From Anopheles merus (lineage: Eukaryota > Arthropoda > Insecta > Diptera > Culicidae), in NCBI RefSeq assembly GCF_017562075.2, contig NC_054081.1:8198115-8262114 (forward strand): DNA of 64,000 nucleotides, given 5' to 3'. Made by a program: the position numbers and the translations under genes. The notes beneath the pieces were generated by a model. It saw only the letters and a list, made by a program, of their open reading frames with translations, was not told where the DNA came from and searched no databases. Positions 1 through 13,001 of the stretch are shown piece after piece (positions within the stretch are counted from its first letter, which is position 1; each line of letters opens with the position of its first letter).

Positions 1-1500
1 TCATGCAAAAAGTTGCTAAATTGTTAACGTTCCCAGATATTATTTTTTCGATACATTTATGATGTACGCTGTAACTCAGCAAAGCAGCAAAAAAAAAAAC
101 AAAAATGAGGTTTTACCGTTAAAATAAACCGCAGAGTTATATAGAAAATAAGTATTTCTGCTGCAATCATATGGCTTCACAATGGCTAACGATAAATGTA
201 ATGCAAGCACTGAACCGAACGATCCAAATTGGCGCACGGCACGCTCAATCAGCGGGCTAATCGTGCACCCAGGGAGGCAGAGCATGGGGGCTCCAAAAAG
301 GTCAGCCCAAGGTGAAGCTGTGAGTGCCAGCCTGCGCCCCCAATCCCCCCAGGTCAAGGATCAATCATTCCAGCGGCTAATGCTTTAATTCCAGCATGAT
401 AGCGTGCCTCGCTGCTGGGAAGTTTGCTGCGAGCGCTTCCAATTAGAGAGCTACACACAGACACAGCGCAAACAAACCTGGTCAATCCCCCGCTGCACTA
501 ATCAAAGATTCCCTCCCCCCGAATCTCGTCATGGGCACCCCAAGCACCGACACAGCTGATGCGATTGGGAGGGAATTTTCGGACGAATTCCGGGCGACTT
601 GGCGGCAGGATGAACGACTATCATCGCGCTGTTCAAGAGCGCCGGTTGGAACATTGCGACCAGTAACAACACTCTGTCCCCCGCCCCAAGCTCTTCAATG
701 CACTGTGTTTGTGCGGGTTTGGGTACTGGCCAAACCAAATCTCGACCTGCTCCAGCTCAATCTCATCAGACGGTGCCTCCCGGCGACAGTGTGGCTTGCT
801 AAACCGCCCGATCGTATAGATTTCGGGTCAGCAGGTTTATTTGTGTTTGCTTATCTTCCCTGCACCAAGCACAGGCACACACTCACACACATTCCCCGCC
901 GTCGTGTTGGTTTAACCCGCCGTCCACAGGATTCCGGAGCCCGAGTGTAATAACAACAAACAAAGTTCTGGCCAGTTTGATCGGCTTTGGCTGATTAAAA
1001 ACGCACCTTTTCGCTCGCCAGACGCTATCTGTACCATATCGGCGATGGGGATCGTCGGAGGGCCCGAAGTGGATGACCGTGGACCGGGGGGGGGGGGGCA
1101 GGATTGTTTACCTTGTTCACAGCCCGTGCTGCGACAGCTACGGGTTGCAGCCCGGACTCACTATTGCCGGTCGTCCCGATCGCCGGCTTGATTGAGGAAA
1201 TAGGGTTTCGTCCAACAGCTAAAGCAAATAAGCTCTCGCCGCCTGGGGTGGATTTGTTTGTCTTCGGCAAAGTGGGGAGCTTCTTTTTAATGGTTTTTCT
1301 TGTTTTTGAGTCGATTTGGGGAAATCTGCTCCATCGCAGCTTAGACTGTTTCATTCTGGACAGTGTCGGCAGGGAACGGAAAATGAACGGAACGGACAGG
1401 CCACTGGCCATCTACCCTGGAGTGTGGGCTAAGACGGGACAAACTGCTTCAGAATCAGAATACTCTGAAATGAGAAATATCGAAACGGAGATATGGATTC
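1..1500. other. GC-balanced unique non-coding DNA
   Basis: No repeat family, RNA gene or credible exon was seen. Short frames on both strands have no recognisable motifs. A G13 tract lies at 1,086-1,098. Confidence 0.6.
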
Positions 1501-2400
1501 GGATGATGAAGAGTTAGTAAGGCCAGATAGGTTAGAACCACCAGGCGAAAAATTAGCTAAATCACACAATAGATATCACCAGTTAAATTTAACATAAAAC
1601 TTCTTCAAAATACGGCTAAAGTGTCTTCAATTTTTGTGTTCTGCTTCATTGATGGTAAGTAAAACATTCGATATCAAAAATACGAAACAATAGTTCACCA
1701 AATTATGCTCTTCTTGTAGTGGAAACTTGGTAAGCCTTGAAATAAATGAAACCTTCGAACAGGTAGCAGCAGGATCATTGCGCATTGCATGTATGACAAA
1801 AGCATTCTCCAAAAAAAAAACTACCAATCATCATGTTTCATTTAAACCATTAAAAATGTATGAAACGCTTGCACTCGAGCAAGACATTTGTGGTGTCTTG
1901 ACACAGCAGTTCAGGAGTTCAGAGCCGAGGACAAGGACAAATAATAAGCAGTTTGAGCCTACACCGCCGCTGCAGGGCATAATTAGTTATTAGACCCTGG
2001 AGCAAGACACCAAACAGGAGGACGGAATGCATAGAACCACTGAAGCAAGGGGCTCATACTGTTCGCTGGATCGAAAAGGCTGTTGGGCGGGGAGAGGACA
2101 CATTAGTAGTACAAAGTCAGAATCCTTAAGGTTGCTTTTACCTTGCGTGAAAGTGAACGTGACATTTTGGTTGTTGTTTTTTGATGTATGTCATTGAATA
2201 TTTTTCAGAACATGGTTTATTATACACCAAAAGAGAGGTTATTCAATTCCAAAAATATTTAGTACGTAAAAGATGGTTAAAATAATGCATAAAATGCATT
2301 TCCAAGTGCTTCCCAGCTGAGCATTACGTTTTGACCGTGAACAAAGCGGAGAGCCACAAGTAAATGGATTTAATTTTTTATTTCAATTTCAGTTTTTTTT
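1501..2400. other. AT-rich non-coding DNA
   Basis: No gene. It contains a 23-base segment (2,147-2,169) that recurs inverted at 37,649-37,671. Confidence 0.6.
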
Positions 2401-2402
2401 TA

Positions 2403-2646
2403 CAGGGTTTCCCACGATTTATTGGTCAGTTCCCATGATTTTTTGGTGCGTTCCCACGATTTTTTGGTCGTATTTCATAAATTTTTAGTTCGTTCCTATT
2501 ATTCATTAGGATTTTCCGATGGGATATCAATACAATTGGACCAAAGATTCTGGTAAACGTCCAAAAAATTGTGGGAACGCACCAAAAAAATATGGGAACC
2601 CACCAAAAATTAATGAGAACCGACCAATTAATCGTGGGAAACCCTG
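2403..2646. mobile_element. Palindromic MITE, TA-flanked, copy 1
   Basis: The 244-base element begins CAGGGTTTCCCACGAT and ends with its inverted complement (ATCGTGGGAAACCCTG). It is flanked on both sides by TA (2,401-2,402 and 2,647-2,648), the target duplication typical of Tc1/mariner-class elements. Each arm is built from about four tandem degenerate copies of a ~23-base unit (GGT..GTTCCCA..ATTTTTT), and the arms meet at a short spacer around 2,508-2,545. There is no coding capacity. A second copy lies at 22,013-22,236. The family is not one I can name; a transcript through it would fold into one long hairpin. Confidence 0.88.
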
Positions 2647-2649
2647 TAT

Positions 2650-4020
2650 AGTCTTAATAGTTTGGTAATTTAATATCCTTTCTTTTGGTGTACGATAAGC
2701 CATATTCTGATTAGAATATATTGAAATAATATATCGAAATAACTCCAAGATTTCACGTTCAATTTCACTGGAACTGTATTCCGAGCTTTTGACAGGGAAA
2801 AGGAAAAAAACAAACAACAATTGATGTATCACGAACATGACATCTTCTGCCGAAACACCCTATATTAAGGCCTTTCATGATTCTAGTCCACTTTTTTACA
2901 AGGAAGTTGGCAGTTGGCGGCTGAAATCATGTCGACAACCCTGCCTTTTCAGCTTAGATTATTTCAGCCTCAAAGTTAGAATAAGATTCGAGTAGCTGCT
3001 CGAAAAAATGTCAAAACAAGATCCCCAGTCAGACAAATCGGACTTAATTTACCCCTACCTTACCACTAAATTAGCGGTAATGTAAGAGCAATTTAGTCGT
3101 TGATTAGCAGTATTTAATTTACCCATTCGAGCTGTTTTGATACTTCTTTTTCCTTCCTCTATTTTATTTATATTTTTTTGGGTCCAATTGCTAATAAATA
3201 ACACGAAATGTATTAAATCACAGTTTAATGGTTATATTTAATCGTTTTTCTTAAGTTATACAAACGATTACAATGTATTTTTAGCAAACTTGACTTGAAC
3301 AGCCGCTTCACCCGGAAAAGGTGATGCACAATTAGCTCTAATAAACGCAATTTCTCGGCTGATTTTTACATTTTACAGTTTTGAACACCACGCTGACGCC
3401 TTCTTCCATTCTTTTGTTCTTACTCTTGCTGCTTACAAAACTCTTTTTGTCCTTATTTACATCTTTTCACTGACATCAAACGACAACATTTCGTGCCGCT
3501 AAATTGCTCTTAAATTACTGTTATGATAGCCACAAAACTGCTCGAAAGGGTAAATTAACAGAAGGCTGTCTTCTGGGTAGTGTTTTCATTCATCCCAAGG
3601 TGCATAAAAGCGATCCGGTGGTGGAATCTGGAATCAAAGTCTATGTAGACCAGGTGGTGTTACAGCCTGCGTTTAATGACTAAATTTAACTACTAACCGG
3701 ATGAATTCTTCTGGTGAGAAGCAGAAGCGATAAAAATCAACCTTCTAAATACATTCACCTTGGGATAAGCCCACCTGACTATTATCCCCCACTTTGATAG
3801 CTGCTCGAAAACTGCTATACAATGCAGCTGATAGATTGAAGCCTACAATCTTAAAAGGCAAAGGAACCCATTGTTTGAACTCTAATCGTCGATAATGATT
3901 TAATTACGACTGAAAATGCATGCTTTATTTTCAACTAAACACTCGTATGACATGTTTTTCCCTAAAAAGCATCATCAAATAGTATTTTATTTGTTGGAAT
4001 ATTTTACACGATTTAAACAG
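2650..4020. other. AT-rich DNA around the TTAA element
   Basis: Apart from the inverted-repeat element at 3,044-3,558, nothing recognisable is seen. The frame at 2,527-2,838 on the minus strand only reads the MITE periodicity. Confidence 0.6.
3044..3558. mobile_element. TTAA-type inverted-repeat element (piggyBac-like MITE candidate)
   Basis: The left end starts TTAATTTACCC (3,044-3,054) and the right end is its complement GGGTAAATTAA (3,548-3,558). Further in, both arms carry GTAATxTAAGAGCAATTTAG (left about 3,077-3,096; right on the opposite strand about 3,498-3,520). A second TTAATTTACCC followed by xTTCGAGCxGTTTTG occurs at 3,114 and pairs even better with the right terminus, so the boundary could be 3,114 instead, or one element may be nested in another. 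The TTAA at both ends fits piggyBac-type insertion, but TTAA is frequent in AT-rich DNA. No coding is seen. Confidence 0.6.
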
Positions 4021-7000
4021 GATTAGCATTCGCAGAGATTACGATTGGAATCCAGGACATCGGTGATGCTCGGTTGAATTGACGCAAGGATTACTGGCGA
4101 AGGACACACTGATACCAAGCAAGCAAGAAGTTGGAAATCCAGCAGCACTACCTGCCCATGGAGACAGTCGAACAAAAAACAAACAAACCGAACGAACGCG
4201 ACCAATATTCACTCACCCATCGTGCATCCGACTGTAATTCCAATCGCACACCCGACTGCCAGACAGCTTCATCCCGCAACAATAAATCCAGCCCGGACGG
4301 CACGGACAGGTCTGTCTCCGTGCCGGCGTCTCCCCGTCTGTTCAGGACATTCTAGAGCTCACCAAAAAGGACATGCTAATGAACTGACAGCACCGGAGCG
4401 TGGGCGAGGACGCTTATTGCACGCTGCAGCTTTTACCCCATTTTGCAGTTGTCTTCCGTCGGAACGAAATTGAAGCGAAAGGAATGCATAACCCTTCTTG
4501 CCCTGCACCCGAACCACAATTCCTGTAACTTAGAGAAGTAGCAACAGCAAGAATAGCTCCAACCGTCCTCGAAACATCATCACTTCTTTCCCGCCGGCAA
4601 CCAGCAATATCAATTCGTAATTGTGCGGAAGTAAATTCGAAATCCCTCGCTGTGCACCTCTCCTTTTACCACTCACATTGACACACACACACACAACTAC
4701 ACGTACAGTATGAAATTGAATCGCTGAGCTGACAGAAGAGCGCACGGACCAAAAGGCAGGTTCGTTAGAGCTGCGATGAGCAAAAAAAAACTTCAGCATG
4801 GTAGAAACATGAGCTTCTGCGAGCTTCCATACCTTGAATGCGCTCGTACCACACACCCACACAGACAACCCATACACGTGCGTGTCAAGGACGGTTCGGT
4901 GCCGCTGAGTATCGCGGCACATGTGCTCCGATTCATTCCGCATTCTTCTTACAACGATTCGGGGGATTTTTTTTTGTTTTGCTTTGCATTCCATTCCATT
5001 TGTTTCTTCGCCCGTGCCTTATGAAACATTTTCCTTTATTTGCGCTTTACCAACGTTGCTGGGCAAGCTCCCGCGTGGGGACGGGGAATTAATTGAAGGG
5101 AGAGGAAAGCAAATCGTGCCACGGTCCTCCGTGCCCGCTCCGTTTGCTGCAGCGGGTAAATCGATTTCCCACCGTGCCGGCACCATTTTGCATACCGTCG
5201 CAGGCGCAAATCAGCGAACGCTTGCGCACAGCACAAAGTACAAACAATACAATCCCCCCACCCCTTTCCCGCCCCTTTACGGCTGGCTCCGGTGGCTTGG
5301 GAATTCAACGAAAGCGCTGAATATTTAAAGGTGCGTCGGGCGCCCTTGTCTTTCTGTCCCCGAGCTCATCTCTCCCGGGGCGTTTTTTTTTTTCATCGAA
5401 TCGTAATAAGCGCCGCATTACGTCATGCACATCGAAATCGCGAAGCGCAATTGCAACCGATGCCTTCTTTGAGGGGGGGGGGGGGGGTGGAGAGAGAGAG
5501 AGCTGGCTGGCACTGCTCGGGGCGAGCTGTGGCACCACCTGCACGCTTGGAACGCTTTGAAGCCGGGTAGCGTAGCACTGGAATCGAAATAGATGTTGCC
5601 TTACAACAACAAAGCAAAGCAAAGCAAAAAGTACACACAAAAACAAAACATTAAACGAAATCCTACGCTTCTCAAATGATTTTTTTTTCTATTTTCTTGG
5701 AAGCACAATAATAAAAAAATAAATAAAACCAACCGAGCCGCGGGAGCTTTCCCATTGTGCTTTTCCTTTTATTTCCTACGCTCAGATAATCAGCCGACAC
5801 CATTATGCAGCACGTGTGTATACTGCAAGAAGGGAGAAGGGGAAGGGAGGACCACTTCACGGAACGAGTGGAGGCAATGTTTTTTTTTTTCACATTGCTT
5901 TCTTGAGCACTCGCACACGTTTTTATTTACCAATGGAGCACAGAAATTCCACATCCCGTGCCTTGGAAGGGTAATTTTGCTGCACAGATTGCATAAATGT
6001 AGGCTCATTGCATAGTTACTGCTACAGTAGCGCTACCACCCAAAAAAAAACGGTAAAGAAACGCCTAACTTTATGCAAACTTTTTCACTGCACTGCTTTT
6101 CATCTTTTATCCAACTGCTCTAGGGCTCGCTGTCAAGAGTCGCAGCTGCCCGCAAGCACCTGCTGCAGTATGCCTTTGTTAGGCAGCGGGATGGGGGACC
6201 TTTTTTTAATGAGCTGCTGGCACACCTCTGCCAACCTACCGGCTGCCTTGCCTGCTGCGAAACTCTTTGATGGCACAAAGCCATTTTAGCCACATCGCCA
6301 GCCATGAACGAAGGCCATGAAGGTGTCGTGCGATGTGTGCTCTATTCAGGCTGCAACAAAAGCGGCAGGTGTTGTCGCGCATTTAATCACTAGCGCAAGG
6401 CCTCCATTGTGCCCCGAGAAGAGCTGTCGCTGTCGCGGGAAAAGAGACCTGGCGCAATAATTTCCCCGGGATAGATGCTATAATTATCTTCGGCCGTGGT
6501 TTGCCGACCCGGCTGGTGCTTCAAATTCCGACGAACAATGTGCATCAATAGCCCGGGCATGATACACCACAAACGCGCCCCAAACTAGGCAACCCGCTAG
6601 ACAAAACTACACTTTCTGGCAACCGGAACCGGGAGCACTAATGAGAAGCAACATTCAACATTGGCCCAATCAAACATCGCGATAGGGGGGGGGGGTGAAA
6701 CAGCGGAACAGGTGCGCCAACGCTCATCTCATCGGAAAAGCTCGTTCGAGACGTGTAATTAATTCCGGTCCGCTTTAAACTCACAGCCACCGTATTATTC
6801 TAGCTCGCGCGCCGTCGCCCCGAATCTCCCCGGCGTTCGGCCTGTTGCTCTGTAGCGTCGCAACAGGCTCAATCTCTGTCAGGCACTTCCGAGGTCCGGC
6901 TTCACCCGGCAACCTGCAGCTACCTGGACACAAAGGTTTTTATTTTTGATCGGTTGCTTTTCGCATGTTTCCGCGTGGTCTGCTATTTCAGCTTTCCCCG

Positions 7001-7980
7001 TGCCGGCGTCTGGCGATGCGTTCGTAATCGGCAAAACGGAAAACCACCGGCAACATTATCCGGTAATGAGAGGCAATTTAATGAAGCTCGAACCTTGCGC
7101 TGTGGCGTGCTCGTGACCCGTCCTGCTGCTGCTGCTACTGGAATGTTGGCCCCTGGTATGGCGGCCTATTAATTCCAAGCGTCGAATGCCTGCGCTAATG
7201 ATGCAAACGCATCTAGGCGATTCCATTACACGGCTAAACTAATTACACCGACACAAAACGGGCAAGGCCGGGCCAGGTTAGCTCCGCTATTATAATCTGA
7301 TTGCAGCTGGGAGTGGGTCCCGGGCCAGATACGTGCCCGTGGTCGCCCGCAGATTGTACACGCATGTGCATTCAGGCGGTGGACGACTTGAAGGCATTTT
7401 CCAGGACGGCAAGCAATGTACACTGGCAGTGTGGGAGGGTGGAAAGGTACTGCCGAGAGCGGTTAACTGACGCACCAAAACGGAAGCCCTAATTACCCAC
7501 GGCATTCAGCCGCACAGATGAGCGCACTTCTTGTCGGACGGGTCTCCCCAATCCCCCATTCATTCCAAAGGAACAAAGGAGCGGACGAGCCATTTAGCCG
7601 GAAGATGTGAGGGCGGTGATGGGGCTGGGGCAGGAGGAGGGTTCTTTGTGTGGATGAGGCAGATGCAAAGATTCCGAAAGTGGGTGGAATGCAACCGGTC
7701 GTAAAATAGCTGAACGGTTCGCCGAAACTACGGAATGTTGCTGCCGATTGACTTCGACCGTGCCGGAGAGCGGCTTAACGGGGAGAAGTGGAAATGGAAA
7801 AGGAAGCGAGGGAAAAAAACGAAACACTTCTCCAGACTCGCGTGTGTGTGGAGAGGGGAAGTGGTTTTTATTTTGGGAGCTCTTTCGTTGCTGTTTCAGT
7901 TGGTAGGTTCTGTGCGTACGGAATGGGGGGAAAAACCTCTTGTAACAGATCCTTGACGATGGCGGAAGCAACAGAGTGAC
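4021..7980. other. GC-balanced unique non-coding DNA
   Basis: Dense in short overlapping chance frames, with G15 and G11 tracts and TAATTA-like cores (for example 6,756-6,763). No gene supported. Confidence 0.55.
5473..5487 (+). repeat. Poly(G) tract, 15 bases, followed by (GA)n
   Basis: A G15 run passes into TGGAGAGAGAGAGAG, together a 30-base homopurine tract. Confidence 0.97.
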
Positions 7981-8219
7981 TATTACGGTCATTTGATATT
8001 GATTGAGATACCAAATCATTAATTAGAAGTTCAGGACTAATTCCTGGTTCTGTTTTTGGGTTAGCTTCAAAATCATATCCAACTACAATTCTAATACCAT
8101 GAAAAGTCTTGGGCAACGTCTTGTATCAGGTACTAGTCAAAGACAAATCTAGGATATGGTCAAGATCAAATCTTAAGGACATGGTAATGACCTAGGTTTA
8201 AGTCCAAGATAGGTCTGGC

Positions 8220-9300
8220 ATCAGATTCATATTCAGGTTCTCATCGAAGTTGGAAAGAACTATTAGCAGCCGAAAGAGTCTGGAGTCAGCAATGGAACCA
8301 ATTCTCAGTTCCAGAACAGGGCATGATTCAGGTTATGTGTTGTTACTTTGTGCTGTTGAATGTTCATCCAGATCCAGAATGTACCTTGGACAAGGTCTTA
8401 ATCACATCAGCTACATATCCGTACATTTCCGACTCCGAAGTAACCGAAGGAGTCTGAAGTCAGCACTGGAACTAATTCTCAGATCCAAGACAGGGCTTGA
8501 TGCAGGATTTGTGTTGTAATCTTGTGCTATCAAATGTTGCAAATTCATCCAAATTCAGAATGTACCTTGGACAAGGTCTTAATCACATCTGATTCATATC
8601 CGTACATTTCCAACTTAAAAGTTTAGTTCCTCAACAGTTTCCAGATCCAGGCTCAAGACCAAATCTTTGTTGCGAACCAGATCTAGTATCATGATGTCTG
8701 GGATCTTGGAAGACTGGGATCCAGTTTTGAAGAACCAAGTCAAAAACTGGTTTTATTCTGGTTCGTCAATACTCCAAGACAAGAACTAGACCCAGAATCA
8801 ATCTGAGATAAGCTACAACTCCATAACAGTTGTTGCAAACTCATTCATATCCAGAATGTACCTTGGACAAGGTCTAAAACACATCAGATTCATATCCGTA
8901 CCTTTCCGACTCCAAAGTAACCGAATGAGTCTGAAGTCAGCAATGGAACCAATTCTCAGCTCCAGAACAGGGCATGATTCAAGTTCTGTGTTGTTACTTT
9001 GTGCTGCTAAATGGTCATCCAGATTCAGAATGTACCTTGGACAAGGTTTAAACCATATCAGATTAATATCGGTACATCTCTGACTTCAGAGTTAGTTCCT
9101 CAACAGCTGCCAGATCCAGACTCAGGACCAAATCTTTGTTGCAAACCAGATCTAGTATCTTGATGTCTGAGATCTTGGAAGTATGAGATCCAGTTTTGGA
9201 GAACTAAGTCAAAAACTGGTTTTATCCTGGTTTGTAATAACTCCAAGACAAGATCTAGGATCAGAACCAATGAGAAATAAACTTCAACATCGTAACAGGA
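8220..9300 (+). repeat. Higher-order satellite with ~175-180 and ~295 base subunits
   Basis: The block CAGAATGTACCTTGGACAAG recurs at about 8,375, 8,556, 8,852 and 9,026, spaced 181, 296 and 174 bases. The longer interval carries an extra segment (TTCCTCAACAG..CCAGATCCAG to ACTCCAAGACAAGA.CTAG) that appears at about 8,626-8,790 and again at 9,096-9,250. The array is therefore a two-level repeat of short and long units. Neighbouring DNA (7,980-8,220 and 9,250-9,440) has similar GATCTAG/CCAAGA-like wording and may be decayed array. Short frames in it read related peptides but are broken differently in each unit. Confidence 0.88.
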
Positions 9301-9565
9301 ACACAGGATAGTAGCCAGGTAAGTTCCAGCGACCTCAGAGTAGTAGGATCAGGCACTGATATAGGTATCAGGTTTATTACGGCATCGAAAAATAGGACCT
9401 ATTACACTTACCCCCTTACAGGAACCAAGAAATAGTCATTCATCAACACCAGAAAACTCGTCTGCAGTGTCCAAAACATGGTTCAGTGTCACCCCTGTAC
9501 CCCATTAGCACTGCAATCGAGCCAAATGAACTTGTCGACATCGGAAACGATGCCAGAAAGTCAAG

Positions 9566-9586
9566 CACACACACACACACACACAC
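9566..9586 (+). repeat. (CA)n microsatellite
   Basis: About 10 pure units. Confidence 0.95.
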
Positions 9587-10582
9587 TCAAACGCAGTGTA
9601 ATGCAATCGGTGCTTGTCACGAAAGTTCGTCTGTCGCAATTCCACAACACGGAACCGGACATTGAAGCTGCTGCCGCTGGCCACCGCGCTGCATCATCAT
9701 GCCGGCGTGCTCTTTATTAATTACACTGACCCCGGAATGAAAAGTTCTCGGGTGGGAGGGTTTTCGTATTTTTTTTTTTGCTTTGTTTCTAGTAAGGAAG
9801 AAGTTAACTATTACATGCTCGAACGAACGTGTTGGATCCGGTCAGATTTGCAATTAATCTCACTTTTCACCAGAGGTTGATTTGCGAAGGGGAGGTTCTG
9901 TGAGGTCCTCACCGCTGCCGAGAAGGTCGTCAGAGCACGAATCGTAGCAAAAAAAAAAAGACCAACCAAGAGAAGCAGAGAGACAAGGATGGGGTGACAA
10001 AAGTAGCCTTGCTGCCAATTAGTTCCGTGCTTAGCTGCTCACTGATTACGGCTAGAGGATACTAATTACAGGATTACTAAGTGTCTACGCTGCCTGCTCA
10101 ACGTCACCGCCAAGCTGCATGTGCCGCTCCAGGCTAGCTCTAATATTCGCTTTTATGTAGATGATTTATATCACCTTTCCACCCGCCGAGCGTAACTTTT
10201 TCGTACCAGTCTGCCAGCGCTTCGAGCCAGTGCTGGTTCGGACCTGGCTCGGACCGATAGCCGGCGGACCGCACGGCTGATTCTGGGGAGCGCAATTTCG
10301 GCAAAGTTCGGTGCATTGCTGCATGTACTTTTAGCCTACGGTTGGCTGGAACCGTCACGTCCAGATGCAGATCGTGTGCATGTGTGTGTGTGTATGTGAA
10401 CTGACCGACAAAACCACGTCCTTGCTCCTCTGAACGCACAGTAAGGAATGCATGGGTGTGTCTGGAACAGATTTCGTTCGCTTCACGCCACCAGCAACGA
10501 AACTTTTGTGCACCATCTCAATTACCAACGCCCCGGTCCCATGCATGAAACCAAGTCTCCGAAAGGCATTCCACACCCATCG

Positions 10583-10583
<1 letters not shown>

Positions 10584-10627
<44 letters not shown>
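10584..10627 (+). repeat. (CA)n microsatellite, about 22 units
   Basis: Uninterrupted AC repeat. On the opposite strand it gives a poly-Cys/Val frame, which is an artefact. Confidence 0.98.
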
Positions 10628-10628
<1 letters not shown>

Positions 10629-12000
10629 ATCCATACCGGTCCGGTCAGGCTCGGTAATCGAAAGTAATTAATTTAATCAGCTGACAGAGGGTTATAAATT
10701 AAACGACCATACAGTGCGGGTGGCTACGTATCGACAAGCCCAAGCAATCGGTCCCGGTGCATGAGTGGACTGTCGCGGATGCCCGCCCTGAATATGGCCA
10801 CCGCCATAGCATTGGCACGTTCCGCGTCCGCTGTTTGTGCCGCGGTTTACGCCGCATTTATAGCCGCATCGAACCATCGCTGATAGGCTTGAACCGAAAG
10901 CTGATCCTGCTACATTGTAGTTGATTATTTATTGCCTATTTTCTCTTTCCATGCACGCACACGCGCGCAGCTTTTAACCTCACCTACTGGCACTGTGTTG
11001 TGTATGTGTGCGTAATGTACTCATCCTTTTATGTAGTAATTATCAGACGGTTTGATTGAAAATACAGCGCCATCACAACCATTTCAAAGCGTCCGACCGA
11101 GGCATCGAGCGAGCCAGCGTCCAAGCTGCGCGCAAAGCTGCTTTAAAGCTTACCGCTGCGGACGGCACACTGGCACGACGCACCGCAGCAGCAATAACAG
11201 TGGCGAAACGATTACTGCTTGACAGCTGACAGTGGAGAGCGAAATGAACACGCTACTGCCGGGCGCGAGCTGGCACTTTCTCAAGCACGGCAAAGGCAAA
11301 GTTCCTTCGCTCCTTTGCGCTCGCGGACAAAGAACCACCAAGAGCAGGGACTGGCAACAATTAGCAACCGTTTGCAGTAATTATTGTAATGCGCATACCA
11401 TGCCTGCTGGTGCATGGTGCTGATGGTGGCGTGTCAAAAAGAAAGAAAGAAAGAACTCAAGGTTGTGCGATGGTGGTGGGATGCGTAACTAGTTTCCCAA
11501 TAATTGATTTCCGTTCCGAACGTTGCCTTCCTTTCCATTCGCTCCACACCACGGAAGTATTATTAGCTCCACCAGCGGGACGATCGATGCGTGAAGGGCG
11601 GAAGCGCGCGCAATGCAATTACTGATTAATGATGCGACAGAAAGTGTCGGTGCAAAACGGCAAGCGTAATGGAATTGCTATTTGCCTTTGTGTGCGCCCC
11701 TGGGGCGCAGTTTTATGCATTTTGTGCAGCCATTGTGTAGTTGTGTTTTGCTTCGTTTTTTTTTTCTCCCCCCCCCCCCATTCGTCATTTCTCTTTGTCG
11801 GAAATGAACTGTATCCATCTAGTTCACCTCCAATCGATTGGAAGCGGGGAATGCAAATGGAGGTACGCTTGGAAGCATTTAGTAGCGGTCGGTATGTAGC
11901 GTTGCCGGCATTGCAGGCGCTGGAATTAGCTGTAAGAAGCTCGTAACAAGCTCATTCCGGCACCGGTTGCATACGTTATGGCGCAAATGCACTGCACGTT

Positions 12001-12400
12001 TACAATGTGATGGAGAGAGGACAGACTTCACGCTTGTAAGTCTTTCACTTTTATCTATTATCGAGCAATTTTAAGCGTAATTTCATCGAACAGTTGAAAA
12101 AGTTAAGCATAACAAATAAAAAGAAAAACTAAAAATTTCAACAACAAAAAATTTAAATACTTGATAAAACCTAAACATTGCATACCTTCAGGCGCATTTA
12201 AAGAAGGTTGTGAGGAACCGCCTACATGCATGCAATATGACGTGTTTTTGAATATTTTTAAATATTTTTACTTGTTTTAAATTGAACTTAAACTCTAATA
12301 AAATGGTTTTTGTGTTAAAGCAGACCTTCAAAAGTACAAATAAAATAAACAATGCGAGCCCCTGCAGTCATACATTCCCCCCCCCCAACAAAGTGCTTCT
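12001..12400. other. AT-rich non-coding stretch
   Basis: Nothing recognisable apart from a C10 run at 12,377-12,386. Confidence 0.6.
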
Positions 12401-12982
12401 CTAATTAATTGTTAAGCTTCAACGAGATTCCAGCAGCTTTGTTTACTGTACGCACACTCCACCGGTGCAACACGGTAATGGGCTAGCTTACCCGCCCAAT
12501 GAGCCGAACTAAATGCAAGACCACAAACATCTGCCCCTGAGACCAGACATGCAGCGTCATGCTCAAGACATTCCTTTCCCATGTTACCTGCCCGCCAGCC
12601 TGCTGACGTGCCGCAGACCGCTCCGCCGAGGCGGGAGGCAGCAAATACTGCACAAGCAGGAACGCAGTCCCCCGCAAATACACTGCCAGGCTCGCCGGAC
12701 AATGCAGCACGTGAACGAGCGTGCTCGGATTGTGGCTTTGTGCTGGATTGTGGCCTGCCAGGCTCGCCCTGCCATGCCGCTGTAATAACTACAGCAAGCT
12801 AGAACTGCTAGAACCCACCTTCTACCTCTGTTTCGAACCTCAAAACCCGCTGCTTGGTGGTAAACGCGGGGGCAACGGAGAACCAGTCAATCGATGCTGC
12901 AGTTTGCCAACGTGACTCGACAAACTCTCCGAAGCAGATGCAAGACGATCCGCTGCGATGTGCATTCCCGCTTTTCCCGAGT

Positions 12983-13001
12983 GGGGGGGGGGGGGGGGGG
13001 G
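12983..13001 (+). repeat. Poly(G) tract, 19 bases
   Basis: Longest homopolymer G run in the window. Others: 1,086-1,098, 5,473-5,487, 6,685-6,695, 25,673-25,688, 42,335-42,347, and C runs at 11,768-11,779 and 12,377-12,386. Confidence 0.97.

Larger units (their letters stand above)
9440..12000. other. GC-balanced unique non-coding DNA with microsatellites
   Basis: Two (CA)n tracts and a C12 run. GTAATTAATTTAATCAGCTG at 10,663-10,682 is a homeodomain/E-box-like cluster typical of enhancers, but this is common by chance. No gene supported. Confidence 0.55.

Noticed and set aside
8250..9083. Related short frames (MYLGQGLNH-type) in the satellite
   Set aside because: Each unit is broken at different points; similarity is due to DNA repetition.
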